The notes under the pieces: generated by a model
Seen by the model: only the letters and a program-made list of their open reading frames with translations
Told to the model about the DNA's origin: nothing
Database searches by the model: none
NCBI GenBank assembly: GCA_029867005.1
Contig: CP123443.1
Coordinates: 2,170,001 to 2,234,000 of the forward strand
Source of the DNA: Candidatus Haliotispira prima
Lineage (GTDB): Bacteria; Spirochaetota; Spirochaetia; SP-2023
Direction of reading: 5' to 3'
DNA: 64,000 nucleotides
Shown here: positions 37,459-47,956 of the stretch, piece after piece
How positions within the stretch are numbered: the stretch's first letter is position 1
Layout: each line of letters begins with the position of its first letter
Program-made: the position numbers and the translations under genes

Positions 37459-39552
37459 ATGGCTAAAAATACACGAAACATAGGTATAATTGCTCATATT
37501 GATGCCGGCAAGACAACTACGACCGAACGGATCCTGTTTTACACGGGGAAGAACCACCGCATGGGGGAAGTGGATGACGGCAGTGCCACCATGGACTGGA
37601 TGGAACAGGAGCAGAATCGAGGCATTACCATTGTTGCTGCGGCGACAACTTGTCATTGGAAGGTGAAGGACTCCGGAGGCCGGGAAGAAGTGCAGATCAA
37701 TCTGATTGACACTCCCGGCCATGTCGATTTTACGGCAGAAGTGGAGCGTTCTCTGCGTGTACTGGACGGTGCCATCGCCGTGCTGTGTGCCGTAAAAGGC
37801 ATTGAACCCCAAACGGAAACGGTCTGGCGGCAATCGGAACGCTATCACATACCCCGTTTGGTGTATATCAACAAGATGGACCGCACCGGGGCCGACTTTG
37901 AGGGCGCGGTACAGCAATTGCGCGACAAGTTTGCCGTGCGGCCTCTGCCGTTGTATCTGCCCATTGGTGCAGAGGGTAACTACAGCGGCAACATTGATGT
38001 CCTGAACCGCGAAGAGATTTACTTCGGCAGTGAGAACGGCGATCAAACAGAACGCAAGCCGCTCTCTGACGATAACCGGGAACGGGCAGAACAAGCTTAT
38101 GACGAGCTTATCAACATTCTGAGCGAAAGCGAATACCGGATTGCCGAACTCTACCTGGAAGGCTTGGACATCCCGGCGGAACTTTGCCGGACCGTGATCC
38201 GCCGCATGTGTCTGGCCAAGGAAATAATTCCCGTTTATGTCGGCTCTTCGCTAAAGAACAAGGGTGTGCAACAGTTACTGGACGGAGTGGCCCTGTACCT
38301 GCCCGCACCGGACGATGTGCCGCCGCTCCAAGTGCCGAAAATTGGGGAGAAAAAGAGTAAGAACACCATGCCGGAGGCCGGCCTTCCGGCCGTGCTCCAT
38401 CCCGACCCTGAGGGAGCTTTGGCCGCTCTGGTGTTCAAGATACAATATCACAAAGAGATGGGTATGCTTTGCTATATGCGTATCTACAGCGGTACGCTGA
38501 AAGTGAACAACAATGTCTTTAACGCACGCAAAGGCAAGCGCGAACGGATCAACCGGTTGATCCGGATGCACGCCAATTCCCACAGCCCGGTTTCGGAACT
38601 CAAGGCCGGAGAGATTGGTGTGGTGGTCGGTTTTAAGCTGGCCCACACCGGAGATACCATTTGCGACGAAAGGGCACGGGTACTGCTCGAATCTATGGAC
38701 TTTCCCGAACCGGTAATTTCGATTGCCATCGAACCGCAAAGCGGTTCAGACGTGGATAAACTGGGTCTGGCACTGCAACATCTGGAACGCGAAGACCCGA
38801 CTTTCCGTGTTAAAAAGAGCAGCGACACCGGGCAGATTCTGCTGTCCGGTATGGGAGAACTCCATTTGGAAGTGCTTTGCACCCGCTTGCGTGATGAATT
38901 TAAATTGCAGTTCCGTACCGGGAGCCCGCGCGTGGCCCACCGCGAAACACTGCAAAGCACTTGCGGAGGACCGGGACGCTTCAGCCACGAAATTGCCGGA
39001 ATCCAGCAAGAAATTATGGTAGAACTGGAGCTGAAACCGATTGAAAATACAGCGGATAATTCGGCCATGAGTTCGAGCAACAATCACTTCCTCAACTTGT
39101 GTAGCGACCTGCCAAGCGAATATGTCCATCTGATTAACGGGTCGGTTATGCGCCATTTAGAGACCGGTTTCCGCTTGGGTTACCCGGCAATCAATATCGC
39201 TGTGACCCTGAAATCTTGCAGTTACAATATGGAGGAGCCCTACGAACCGGGTTTTGAAGCGGCGGTAGCCTACGCTATTGACCATGCGATACGCGAACAG
39301 AAAACCCTGTTATTGGAACCGATCATGAAGGTTGCGATCATGACTCCCCCGGAATACGTTGGCGATGTAATCAGCCAACTGACGCAGCGTCACGGCCAGG
39401 TACACAGCATGGATTCGCAGCTAAGCTGCGATGTGATCCATGCGACGGCACCACTTTCCAAGCTGTTTGGCTATTCCACAACCCTGCGCAGTCAGACCCA
39501 AGGCCGAGGCTCTTTCTCCTTGGAATTTACCCACTTCGCCCCCACTTTGTGA
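37459..39552 (+). CDS. elongation factor G family protein (likely second EF-G)
   Basis: A 697-aa translational GTPase. The start ATG at 37459 has AAGGA four to five bases upstream and begins [20 protein letters not shown], the usual EF-G start. G1 is [11 protein letters not shown]2 lies in [13 protein letters not shown]3 is [10 protein letters not shown]4 is NKMDRTG. Domains II to V are present through [14 protein letters not shown]. The motif [18 protein letters not shown] suggests the spirochaete-type second EF-G, used for ribosome recycling or translocation, rather than the main copy in the str operon, since rpsL, rpsG and tuf are not adjacent. The exact class needs a tree. Confidence 0.9.
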   Translation: MAKNTRNIGIIAHIDAGKTTTTERILFYTGKNHRMGEVDDGSATMDWMEQEQNRGITIVAAATTCHWKVKDSGGREEVQINLIDTPGHVDFTAEVERSLRVLDGAIAVLCAVKGIEPQTETVWRQSERYHIPRLVYINKMDRTGADFEGAVQQLRDKFAVRPLPLYLPIGAEGNYSGNIDVLNREEIYFGSENGDQTERKPLSDDNRERAEQAYDELINILSESEYRIAELYLEGLDIPAELCRTVIRRMCLAKEIIPVYVGSSLKNKGVQQLLDGVALYLPAPDDVPPLQVPKIGEKKSKNTMPEAGLPAVLHPDPEGALAALVFKIQYHKEMGMLCYMRIYSGTLKVNNNVFNARKGKRERINRLIRMHANSHSPVSELKAGEIGVVVGFKLAHTGDTICDERARVLLESMDFPEPVISIAIEPQSGSDVDKLGLALQHLEREDPTFRVKKSSDTGQILLSGMGELHLEVLCTRLRDEFKLQFRTGSPRVAHRETLQSTCGGPGRFSHEIAGIQQEIMVELELKPIENTADNSAMSSSNNHFLNLCSDLPSEYVHLINGSVMRHLETGFRLGYPAINIAVTLKSCSYNMEEPYEPGFEAAVAYAIDHAIREQKTLLLEPIMKVAIMTPPEYVGDVISQLTQRHGQVHSMDSQLSCDVIHATAPLSKLFGYSTTLRSQTQGRGSFSLEFTHFAPTL

Positions 39553-39769
39553 GCGGCCCGCACCCATGTCCGGATTCGGTTTCAATTTCCCAAACGGGGA
39601 TAGTCTGACAGGCCCACTTCCAACGACGGGAGACAGCCAAGGCAAACCATCTGTTACGGGTCCCGCCCGTTGTCCGGCCGGAGGGTTGTTGGGCCTTGGA
39701 GACTCTGTGTGCCATACACGCCCTGCCTCCCTGTGGGAATAGCTATAAACTTCCCTGAAGGGAGAATCT

Positions 39770-41983
39770 GTGTCTAATACAAGCCATGCCGAACAGGTGA
39801 TGCCCGGTTTCTCGCCGGAACTGTATCCCATGCTCCACCAAATTCAGCAGCAAAAGCTCGTCCGGCATTTTCCGCCGGGCCAATTGGAACAATTGGCCGA
39901 TGAGCTGCGACGCTCATTAATCGAAATCGTGCGGTTTACCGGCGGGCATTTGGCTTCCAACCTCGGAGTGGTCGAACTGACTATTGCCCTGCACTACGTT
40001 TTTGACTCACCGCACGATGCATTGTTGTGGGACGTCGGGCACCAGGCCTACGTCCATAAAATGCTGACGGGCCGCTGGCATGATTTTAGCACTTTGCGCC
40101 GGCGTGGAGGGCTCTCCGGATTCCCGCGCCGAGAAGAGAGCCTGCACGACTATTTAAATACCGGGCATGCCGGCACGGCAATCTCTGCCGGCCTGGGACT
40201 GGATATAGGCCGCAACTTAGACAGACTGCAAACGCCCGATACCCCGGTCGGCACCATCGACAAAGATACGGACAGAGATACGGGCAAGGTACTCTGCATT
40301 GTTGGCGATGCTTCACTGACTTCAGGCATGGCATTTGAGGCTATGAACCATTGTGGGCACTATAGCGGTCCCCGCTCCCACAGCCGGCGCAACCGGCTGG
40401 TAGTGGTAATGAATGACAACGAAATGTCCATTGGGCCCAATGTCGGAGCCGTTTCACGTATCCTCAGCCGCCTGACGGCGGGGCACTCCTACGTCTTTAT
40501 CCGCGACCACATCAATCAATTTATCAGACGCATCCCGGTATTGGGCTTCCCGGCCTACCGCACTCTGCTGCGTCTGAAGGACGCGATCAAAAAAGCAGTC
40601 TATCGCAACAATCTGTTTACCGAATTTGGCTTCAAATATATCGGCCCGATTGACGGGCACAACATCAAAATGCTGATCGACACTTTTCGGCGCATCGCCC
40701 AGCTGGAAGAGCCGGTATTTCTGCACGTCAGCACCCAAAAGGGCAAGGGCCTCAAAGAGGCTGAAAAGGCCCCGACTCAGTATCACGGTCTCGCCCCCGT
40801 TTCCCTGCCCGGCCCTCTCCCCGAACTCGGGCCCGATTCAAAAAAGCCGGCGGAATCCGGAACGGAAAAAGCGGCTGCAACACCAAAGCTCCCATCTTTT
40901 ACCCAAAATTTTAGCCGCGCGCTGTTGGAATTGGAATCAGACTATAACGAGCTGGTCTGCATCAGTGCTGCCATGGCCGGAAGTACCGGTCTCCAGCATT
41001 TTGCCGAACGTCACCCGCAGCGTTTCTTCGATGTGGGCATTGCCGAACAGCACGCCCTGACCTTGGCCTGCGGCTTGGCACTGACGGGAAAATTGCCGTT
41101 GCTGGCCATCTACTCAACCTTCATGCAGCGGGCTATGGACCAGCTGATCCACGACATCAGCCTGATGCATTTGCCGGCAATTTTTATTTGTGACCGGGCC
41201 GGCATTGTGCCCGGAGACGGGGACACTCATCAGGGCATTTACGATATCGCCCAATTTCGCAGCATCATCGGGCTCCGCCTCTATAGCCCGGGTACGCGGC
41301 AACAACTCCACGCCTGCCTCTTTTCCGCCTTGCAGCGTGGTCACACAGAAATTTTGGCTTGGAAACAACGCTGTGCCGAGGAGGGGCAGCATGACTTCCG
41401 GTCCGGGCCGGTTGTCATCCGCCTGCCGAAGCGCGACTGCCCGGATATGGCGAATCTCACGGATATCGCAGAAGAGTACGCACAGGAAGATGCAGATAAT
41501 ACTGTTGTACAACATTTTAGGGCCCGAGCACCACAAGCAAGTGCACCACGGGCACAGTATCGGGCTCTGCTACTGTGCAGTGGCAGTCTCCTTCCCGAGG
41601 CCCTTGCCGCACAGCAAGACTTAGGCCCAAGCTCCCAAATATCCGATGTATCTCATATATCTTTGGAAGTCCTGCAATTATGCCGACTATCCCCCCTGCC
41701 CTGGACGGAAATAGAAACGCACATAAAAGTATACTCGGAAAACCGGCCCCTCGATGCTGTATTCTGTATCGAAGACGGCGTAGTTCAGGGTGGCTTTGGC
41801 GAAGAGGTTCTGCGCCACATAATGACATTGCAGATACACTTGGGACGGATACTGCCGACCTACCTGCGCGGGGTCGAAGGATATGTACCCCAACTGGGCA
41901 ACTACCAACAATTGCTACAAAGTTACGGCTTGGATGCCGAGGGTCTGCAACGTTGGATAACAGAAAGTCTCCGGCCACTCTGA
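39770..41983 (+). CDS. dxs: 1-deoxy-D-xylulose-5-phosphate synthase
   Basis: A 737-aa DXS, the thiamine-diphosphate enzyme that condenses pyruvate and glyceraldehyde 3-phosphate at the start of the MEP isoprenoid pathway. Present are GGHLASNLGVVELTIALHYVF, WDVGHQAYVHKMLTGR, HAGTAISAGLGL, the ThDP motif GDASLTSGMAFEAMN followed by NDNEMSIGPNVGA, and the pyrimidine-domain EQHALTLACGLA and HQGIYDIAQFRSI. It is longer than the usual 620-640 aa because of inserts after GLGLDIG (DTPVGTIDKDTDRDTG) and in the linker (PGPLPELGPDSKKPAESGTE). The start is GTG with GGGAG seven bases before it. The 220-bp gap after the EF-G gene holds no gene. Confidence 0.95.
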   Translation: MSNTSHAEQVMPGFSPELYPMLHQIQQQKLVRHFPPGQLEQLADELRRSLIEIVRFTGGHLASNLGVVELTIALHYVFDSPHDALLWDVGHQAYVHKMLTGRWHDFSTLRRRGGLSGFPRREESLHDYLNTGHAGTAISAGLGLDIGRNLDRLQTPDTPVGTIDKDTDRDTGKVLCIVGDASLTSGMAFEAMNHCGHYSGPRSHSRRNRLVVVMNDNEMSIGPNVGAVSRILSRLTAGHSYVFIRDHINQFIRRIPVLGFPAYRTLLRLKDAIKKAVYRNNLFTEFGFKYIGPIDGHNIKMLIDTFRRIAQLEEPVFLHVSTQKGKGLKEAEKAPTQYHGLAPVSLPGPLPELGPDSKKPAESGTEKAAATPKLPSFTQNFSRALLELESDYNELVCISAAMAGSTGLQHFAERHPQRFFDVGIAEQHALTLACGLALTGKLPLLAIYSTFMQRAMDQLIHDISLMHLPAIFICDRAGIVPGDGDTHQGIYDIAQFRSIIGLRLYSPGTRQQLHACLFSALQRGHTEILAWKQRCAEEGQHDFRSGPVVIRLPKRDCPDMANLTDIAEEYAQEDADNTVVQHFRARAPQASAPRAQYRALLLCSGSLLPEALAAQQDLGPSSQISDVSHISLEVLQLCRLSPLPWTEIETHIKVYSENRPLDAVFCIEDGVVQGGFGEEVLRHIMTLQIHLGRILPTYLRGVEGYVPQLGNYQQLLQSYGLDAEGLQRWITESLRPL

Positions 41984-42078
41984 AGCGTTATTTTTAAAGA
42001 TTTCTGTCCAATGCTTTACTCAGAGTTTCAGAGTGACAGTCCAAGAGCTGCAGCAAAGAAATAAAACCGGGGCAGACC

Positions 42079-44529
42079 CTAAAACGCCGCAAAACTGATC
42101 TTGGTCAACTTAGCCCGCAGATCCCAGTCACTGAAATCCTGACCGTACTGTTTGAGGGCCCGAAACAACAGGGTTCTGCGTTCATTAAGAAATCGTTCAA
42201 AGGCATTGAGAGTATAAATACCGTCCTCGGTCTTGATGTGGTGAAAACGCATAAAATTGATGATCAGCTCTTTCTTCCGGAACTGGTTCTGCTCTCCCAA
42301 CAATTGGAGCTGCTGGCTATTGCTCAACCACTGCCGAAAGGGAATGTCTCCCTTTTCGGTTTGCAGACGCTTGGGCAGCCATTGCAAGTTCAAAACACTG
42401 TCGCGCTTGGAAAAAAACAATTCGGCTTTCTCGGCACTTAGACCATAAGTATTCAACATCCGCCTGGTCAGGAGTTTCTGCGGCTGGATAAAATCAACCT
42501 GGCGTTCTTCGTAACGCTGCATCAACGAGATTCTCTGAGGATGAGAGTAGAGCAAGGCCAGCAGGGGTATACAGGCCCGATGCTTGATTTTGGTGTTGTC
42601 CAGCAGTCGGGTAATATCTTCATCGCTCAAGGTCAAACTGCGTTCCCGGCCGCCTTCGCTGCCGGCTTTGCCGCCGAAGGCCTGTAGCAGGTCACTCTGC
42701 AAACGCTGTAAGGGAAAGAGCCCTTTCTCGGCCTCGCTGTTCTCAGCATTATACATACTACTGTGCAAAACCGACCACAATTGGGCCAGCCGCCGTACCC
42801 CACCCCGAAACACGGAGGGGGCCACTTCATTCAGGGCAACCCAGCGCACGATGCGCGAAAGATCCACATCCTGTAAATCATTAAGCGGATCCAAGCACTC
42901 TCCGACCTGCCTGTAGAAATAGTATATTACCGGCAGCAAAACATAATCATTGTCCAAATTATCCGGAAACCAGTGTCGCACAGTAAAGTTACAGGCATCT
43001 ATGGCATCGCGCAGCGACTCGAGGACTTCGACAAAACGCAGCAGATGCCCGCCACTGCTGCGCAGGCCCAATACACCTTCCCTCTTGCGGATATTCCGGG
43101 CAATTTCTTCCGGCTCTCCGGCTTCACAAAATAGATAGCAGTGGTACAAAAAATCCAGGCTGCATTTCAATTCGTCCGCTGTCTGCGACAGTAGGTCGTA
43201 GCCGTCTTCCAATTGCCGGGTGTCAAAGCTTTGCTGACCATCAAATCTGTCCGCAGCCAAGTTGCCCGCCGAACGGCTCTTCTCCGGATTCAGCTCGTGA
43301 AAGATTTGAGAATTCCAGTCTTGTGCTGAAAGCTCGGCCAATTCTTCTGCGGTATAATGTTGTGTCCCAAAACCGAATTCTGTTACCTCATTGTTCTTCG
43401 TTGTGTCTCCGTCGGGTTTCCGATTGCCGGAAGCGGTTTGCTCCTGTTCATTCCGGGCATGTTCGCCCTCGCCTTTCTCATTCGGCCCTTGTTCAGCTTG
43501 GCCCTTGTCACTCAGACCCTTGTCACTCCGGCCCTTGTCACCCAAGCTCTTGTCTGCCCCGGCATAATCCTGCGGACCGTGCTCCAGAAATCGGCTAAAG
43601 GTATGTTTGCCCGAATCGGGAAAATTGGGAAAAACAATCCGCACCGCATAATGCAAATCGCCGGCACGAAAGCCGGAACCTTGGTTGAGGCGGCTAAATA
43701 TTTCCAGCAGATCATAGCTGTTTCGTGGAACCGCCATGGTATTATTTACCGGCTCGCTAATCCAAAAGTGATGGTGCAAAGTATCAAGCAAATCTTCAAA
43801 TTCATCGACCAAGGGTTTTGGCAGGGACGATAACGGCTTTAAATACCGCCGGATCTCGGACTTTGCGGTACGGCGGTCACGGCCCCAACTGCGAACCGCA
43901 GCCAAGGGCAATTGCAGGCTATGTCCATCACATTCCAACAATTCGTGTCGCCGGGCCGTGCGGGCTTCGAGCTGAATTTCCTCGCGGTAATCGGCCAACT
44001 GGGCCGCACTGTAAAAGCGGAATTGATGATGTTCGGCACGCAGGCCCTCTAAGTCACCCTCTCCGTTTCCGTCACGGCTACAAAGAAAAAAGTCGATCAA
44101 AGGGTATAAATCAAAATACAGTTGGGCACTTTCGTACTGATCAGGCCCTGCGGGGCGCAAATACGAACCTCCGATGCCGATGAAGAAGGCAAACAGGCGT
44201 TGTTGCCCGTCCAATACCAAATGATGTCCGGCTACTTCCGGTCCCTCAAATATCTGCGCCTCACGGCGGCGTTGCTCCAAGTTTTCTTCCTGATGCTGAC
44301 TGCCCGTCCGGGCATGAAAAAAGCAACACTGTAAGCGTTTTTCCAAATCCGGCGGAGCCTGCTCCAGCAACATAATGTGGCCGATAGGATAGCCCTGCCA
44401 CAATGAATCAAACAGATCGCAAACTTGCTCTTCCGACCAAACGAAGGGCCGCTGGAAAAGCGGCAACATCAACTGCCGCTTTTCCAGCGCGTCGATCACT
44501 TCCATCAGGCTCATTCGTTCTTTAATCAT
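42079..44529 (-). CDS. DUF262-domain protein (GmrSD-like), possibly defence
   Basis: An 816-aa protein. The N-terminal DUF262 domain is clear: LPLFQRPFVWSEEQVCDLFDSL, then HHLVLDGQQRLFAFFIGIGG, the family's DGQQR motif, which in GmrSD-type modification-dependent restriction enzymes binds nucleotide. A low-complexity insert of Asp, Lys and Gly repeats (SDKGLSDKGQAEQGPNEKG) lies near 335-355. The C-terminal part follows the DUF262/DUF1524 scheme (RDSVLNLQWLPKRLQTEKGD), but at the spot where relatives have an Asp-His-Ile-X-Pro motif this protein has Asp-Phe-Ile-Gln-Pro (about residues 679-683), so the HNH His is missing. It stands alone, without methylase or partner genes. AGGA stands seven bases before the ATG. 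Confidence 0.75.
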   Translation of the reverse strand: MIKERMSLMEVIDALEKRQLMLPLFQRPFVWSEEQVCDLFDSLWQGYPIGHIMLLEQAPPDLEKRLQCCFFHARTGSQHQEENLEQRRREAQIFEGPEVAGHHLVLDGQQRLFAFFIGIGGSYLRPAGPDQYESAQLYFDLYPLIDFFLCSRDGNGEGDLEGLRAEHHQFRFYSAAQLADYREEIQLEARTARRHELLECDGHSLQLPLAAVRSWGRDRRTAKSEIRRYLKPLSSLPKPLVDEFEDLLDTLHHHFWISEPVNNTMAVPRNSYDLLEIFSRLNQGSGFRAGDLHYAVRIVFPNFPDSGKHTFSRFLEHGPQDYAGADKSLGDKGRSDKGLSDKGQAEQGPNEKGEGEHARNEQEQTASGNRKPDGDTTKNNEVTEFGFGTQHYTAEELAELSAQDWNSQIFHELNPEKSRSAGNLAADRFDGQQSFDTRQLEDGYDLLSQTADELKCSLDFLYHCYLFCEAGEPEEIARNIRKREGVLGLRSSGGHLLRFVEVLESLRDAIDACNFTVRHWFPDNLDNDYVLLPVIYYFYRQVGECLDPLNDLQDVDLSRIVRWVALNEVAPSVFRGGVRRLAQLWSVLHSSMYNAENSEAEKGLFPLQRLQSDLLQAFGGKAGSEGGRERSLTLSDEDITRLLDNTKIKHRACIPLLALLYSHPQRISLMQRYEERQVDFIQPQKLLTRRMLNTYGLSAEKAELFFSKRDSVLNLQWLPKRLQTEKGDIPFRQWLSNSQQLQLLGEQNQFRKKELIINFMRFHHIKTEDGIYTLNAFERFLNERRTLLFRALKQYGQDFSDWDLRAKLTKISFAAF

Positions 44530-44626
44530 GCCGCTTCCTCAGAACCTGATACAGACCAAAACCGTGTTGCCTGCAAAAGAGAAGGCCTGCCCGGACCACT
44601 ACAAATCATAGAGCCAAACCCTTCTG

Positions 44627-45787
44627 TCATTTCTCTTTTTTCGCCATATCTAAAATCTTTTTCTTCAAAAACTGATTTTCCAACTTCAACTGTTGAACAT
44701 CAAACTGTTGGGACTTGATGGTCTCAATCATGTCCCCCTCCGAGAGCATGCCCGAGTGCAAAGATTCCTGCAATTGACTGCGTCGCAATTGGTAATCATC
44801 GTCCGCTTCTTTGCCGGCCATCTCGTAAGAATGATTGAACAGCCCTCCGTATTCCGTTTCGGCATCCTCACCGGAAAGGGGCGACACGTTGCGGGAGTCC
44901 ATCTCCAAAATCCTGTCGGCAATGCGGTACACCGCCTGAGAAATGATGGCCTGTGGTTTGTAGGCCACTACCGGCAAGCGAGCATTCAGGGCACGGGACT
45001 GCACCTCGTCGTAATAAATCACACCCAGATGCTCTATATCCACCGAAAGGTATTGGCAACAAGAGCTGCGCAGCTTATTGGCCCTCTGCATATCTTTGGG
45101 GTCATTCACCATGTTGAGCACTATTTTGGGCCGCAGCAAACGCATACCCTGCTCCACCTTCTCATAGGAATGCGGGTCAATCTCTTTAATTTGATACAGA
45201 AGTTTTGTTAAATAGATTTTTTGTAAAGACACGCCATCCTTTTTTAACTGCTTCAAATAGCTGTATGCCATGCTGTCTTTTCGGAACTTAGAGCCCATAA
45301 TGCGAAACACACTGTTTTTCAGGAACAGATAGGCATTCAGAGTGGCTGTCAGAGTCGGGTTGGTAACCAAAATACCATTGCCCGAAAGCAGAAAGAAATC
45401 CATCGTGTTGTAGTGCGTGCCTGCCCCCAGATCGAGCAGAAGATAGTCGCAGTCCAGCCGCCTTAGATCGTGCAACAGCCGCTGCTTGGGTGCCGGTGGC
45501 ACGTTGGCAATACCGGGCAGTTCTGACTCCCCGGGAATGATAGAAAGGTTCTTGTAATCTGTGGGGTAGATGATGTCTTCCAGCCGGGTCAAAGGGTTGT
45601 CAAAGTAGGTGCCTACCCCTTTGGGCAAACCCATTGCCCCCAGAGTGAGATGGAGGTTTGACCCGCCCAGATCCATGTCTACGGCAATGACGCGCTTTCC
45701 GTTCTGGCCCAAGGCAACCGCCAGATTGGACGAAAGCATCGACTTCCCTACTCCGCCTTTCCCGCTGGCAATGGCAATGATCTGCAT
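44627..45787 (-). CDS. MinD/ParA-family ATPase with C-terminal coiled coil
   Basis: A 386-aa deviant-Walker ATPase starting MQIIAIASGKGGVGKSMLSS; the motif KGGVGKS and the Walker B/switch DMDLGGSN identify the MinD/ParA/FlhG class. LLLDLGAGTHYNT and the later VLNMVNDPKDMQRA fit. About 90 C-terminal residues beyond the domain end in a short coiled coil (DVQQLKLENQFLKKKILDMA). These proteins position division sites, plasmids, chromosomes or flagella; the partner here is not visible. The ATG at 45787 follows GGAGG with a short gap; a longer upstream reading lacks the motif start. The partly decayed-looking 260-bp gap before the next gene has an AGGATCC/GGATCCT hairpin near 46037-46058. Confidence 0.82.
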   Translation of the reverse strand: MQIIAIASGKGGVGKSMLSSNLAVALGQNGKRVIAVDMDLGGSNLHLTLGAMGLPKGVGTYFDNPLTRLEDIIYPTDYKNLSIIPGESELPGIANVPPAPKQRLLHDLRRLDCDYLLLDLGAGTHYNTMDFFLLSGNGILVTNPTLTATLNAYLFLKNSVFRIMGSKFRKDSMAYSYLKQLKKDGVSLQKIYLTKLLYQIKEIDPHSYEKVEQGMRLLRPKIVLNMVNDPKDMQRANKLRSSCCQYLSVDIEHLGVIYYDEVQSRALNARLPVVAYKPQAIISQAVYRIADRILEMDSRNVSPLSGEDAETEYGGLFNHSYEMAGKEADDDYQLRRSQLQESLHSGMLSEGDMIETIKSQQFDVQQLKLENQFLKKKILDMAKKEK

Positions 45788-46106
45788 GATACCTCCGCAA
45801 TCCAATCCACAGCCCGACCGACGAGCCAATCTATGCCCTCCGGGCAAGCCCTAAAGGCCCATTCATCGGGCTTTCAATCAACAACACACAAGATATTGTA
45901 AAACTGAGGCAAGCAGCACAATCTTTCTCAGGATATATTCTTTAACTTCTATCATGAAACGCCCTCAGAGGCAAGAACCACAATGACAAAATACTCTGCT
46001 TTAAGAAATTTGACACACTAATGCCATGTCGAAGACTTCTCCGAAGGATCCTTTGAAAAGGATCCTGTGAAAAGGACCTTGTCAGAAGAACCCGGCGGGC
46101 GTTTAT

Positions 46107-47441
46107 TCAATTCTCCGGGCCGGATTGCTGTTTCCGGTCTGCATGGCCCTTTTTGTCCTGTTCTCTGCCCGGCCTCTGTTGGCGCAGCAGGGCCTGCCAA
46201 GCTTGGAGTTCCGGGTGCATTTCCTCACGCCGTTCGGGTGTGGCCCGATACAACGGTGCTTTTTCCGGCTCTGCGGCTTCCGGTTCCACGGCTTCCGGTT
46301 CTATGGCTTCCGGTTCTATGGCTTCCGACTTCACGACCGGAGCCTCAGATCTGATCCGATGCTCCGAATGCTTGGTCTCCAAAGTCTGATGATATTGTTC
46401 CAAATGCAGCCAGTCGGTCAACTTGCGCAATACCGTTTCCGGGCGCAGGCGCGAACCGGCCCAGAATGCCGTCACAGCCCAGAGGATTCGGGCCAAGTAC
46501 TCTGATTGCAAACCTTTATTTGCCGTTCTGCCATTTGCCGTCTGCCTGCCTTCGTTCAAACTTTCCTGTAGCTGACCCAAGGCTTCCTGTCCTTCTGCAA
46601 GCCAGGCCTGTAAAGGACTGCCCTGCTTCTGCGGCTCTTTGCTCTTATTTGGCTGCTTATCTTGATACTTATTGGGATATTTGGCTTGTAGCGGGATCCG
46701 GTACTCTGCCGGACCATCTGCACAGGGCCCTTCGGGCCCATCGGTTTGGTAGGTCTGCTCCAGCCATTGTTCTCTTTCTTTCAGCTTTTGTGGCAAACGG
46801 GCGTGGACCTTGGCACGAAGTAAGCTGCGGCCCAGTTTCTGCCAAAAAAAGAAGTGCTTGGCCAAAGTGCCCAAGAAGCTCTGTCGTTCTTCGCTGTCCA
46901 GCCAAGGGCCGGACAAGACACTGTCCTGCTCCGGGCCTCCGGCCCGAAATGTTTCGCTGTGGAGCCGGTTCAGTTGTTCTGCGCTGAACCATTCGTAAGG
47001 CAAAGCCGAGCTGCTAAGGGGCAAATAGGCTTCATAAAAACTGTAGGACTGCTGGAGAGCCAGCAAGGGCGGCTTGCCCCGGTATGGTCTCAGCTCGTTT
47101 AGCTGGGGATGCCACAGCCACAGACAATGTTCTTCCCGGCTGCGCTCCAAGCCTTCGGCATTGGTCAGGGCCGCAATCGGCCTAAACTTTAGGGGTGGCA
47201 GGGCATTCCGTCGCCCTTCTGCCGGGCTCTGTTCTGTTTCTGTGTTTTGGGGTGCCTTGCCACAAAGGGGATACAGGGAACTTGCACTATCGGGGTAGGC
47301 CCCGGGCAGCTCTTTGTATTGAGCCAACTGGCCAATATCGCTGACCGTTTGGGCCAAAACCCCCAGATAGCAGGCATCTTCGGGACAGACCCGGTAGATA
47401 ATCAGGGGGACAAAGCCCGTTTCATCGAACAATAGGGACAT
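46107..47441 (-). CDS. unknown protein with Glu-Pro repeat tail (444 aa)
   Basis: Not recognised. The N-terminal part (LLFDETGFVPLIIYRVCPED, EHCLWLWHPQLNELRPYRG) looks ordered; the middle is Gln/Glu/Leu-rich and the end holds a tandem repeat of (A/V)IEPEA-type pentapeptides (about 46266-46330 in DNA, 15-bp units). There is no signal peptide or TM helix. It follows the 108-aa gene and the second clpP on the same strand. Codon use and length make it look real, but no function can be given. Confidence 0.55.
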   Translation of the reverse strand: MSLLFDETGFVPLIIYRVCPEDACYLGVLAQTVSDIGQLAQYKELPGAYPDSASSLYPLCGKAPQNTETEQSPAEGRRNALPPLKFRPIAALTNAEGLERSREEHCLWLWHPQLNELRPYRGKPPLLALQQSYSFYEAYLPLSSSALPYEWFSAEQLNRLHSETFRAGGPEQDSVLSGPWLDSEERQSFLGTLAKHFFFWQKLGRSLLRAKVHARLPQKLKEREQWLEQTYQTDGPEGPCADGPAEYRIPLQAKYPNKYQDKQPNKSKEPQKQGSPLQAWLAEGQEALGQLQESLNEGRQTANGRTANKGLQSEYLARILWAVTAFWAGSRLRPETVLRKLTDWLHLEQYHQTLETKHSEHRIRSEAPVVKSEAIEPEAIEPEAVEPEAAEPEKAPLYRATPERREEMHPELQAWQALLRQQRPGREQDKKGHADRKQQSGPEN

Positions 47442-47503
47442 AGTGACCGCAGGGACATAGACGACAAGCGATATTAACCGGCAAAACGGAATTTCAAACG
47501 GAA

Positions 47504-47830
47504 TCAGACGTACAAAACGCCGCTCAAATATTGGGGGGCGGGGATGTTGCCAAACAATCTCACCAAGTCCTCCACGGTGCGCAGCACGCTGCGCCCGGGC
47601 AATGGTTCTCCCTGATTGGCTATTTTTTCCTGCAAGGCCTGTAGGACCTCCGCCATTCGTTCTTCGTCCGAATCGTAGTAGGCCAGGCTAAAGGCCTGTC
47701 TGTATAACCCTTCGCCCAAGAACCGGGCTACGGTGTAGCCCTTGTACTGCCGGGCGGCCCGTTTATTGACCACCGCTTTGTTGTCGGAGAAGCCGATACA
47801 GGCACAGTATTCGTTTGCCCGCAGTTTCAT
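47504..47830 (-). CDS. small unknown protein (108 aa)
   Basis: Not recognised. The ATG at 47830 has AAGGA six bases upstream, and the sequence (MKLRANEYCACIGFSDNKA, then GYTVARFLGEGLYRQAFSLAYY) is compact with mixed composition and no TM. It lies between the second clpP and the 444-aa gene, same strand, with 60-bp and 125-bp gaps, so an operon is plausible. Confidence 0.65.
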   Translation of the reverse strand: MKLRANEYCACIGFSDNKAVVNKRAARQYKGYTVARFLGEGLYRQAFSLAYYDSDEERMAEVLQALQEKIANQGEPLPGRSVLRTVEDLVRLFGNIPAPQYLSGVLYV

Positions 47831-47956
47831 AGTCTATCCTTCATACGCATTACTGACGCAATTTCCCGTCCCGATTTGTCCTCTGTTACCTGTTCTGTTG
47901 CCGTCCGTTACCCGTTTGTCTTTCAGGACGGACAAGACAGACAAAAGAGACCCGGT

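Noticed and set aside
39553..39769. TPP riboswitch before dxs
   Set aside because: The conserved CTGAGA and GAT-CTGG-type elements are absent.
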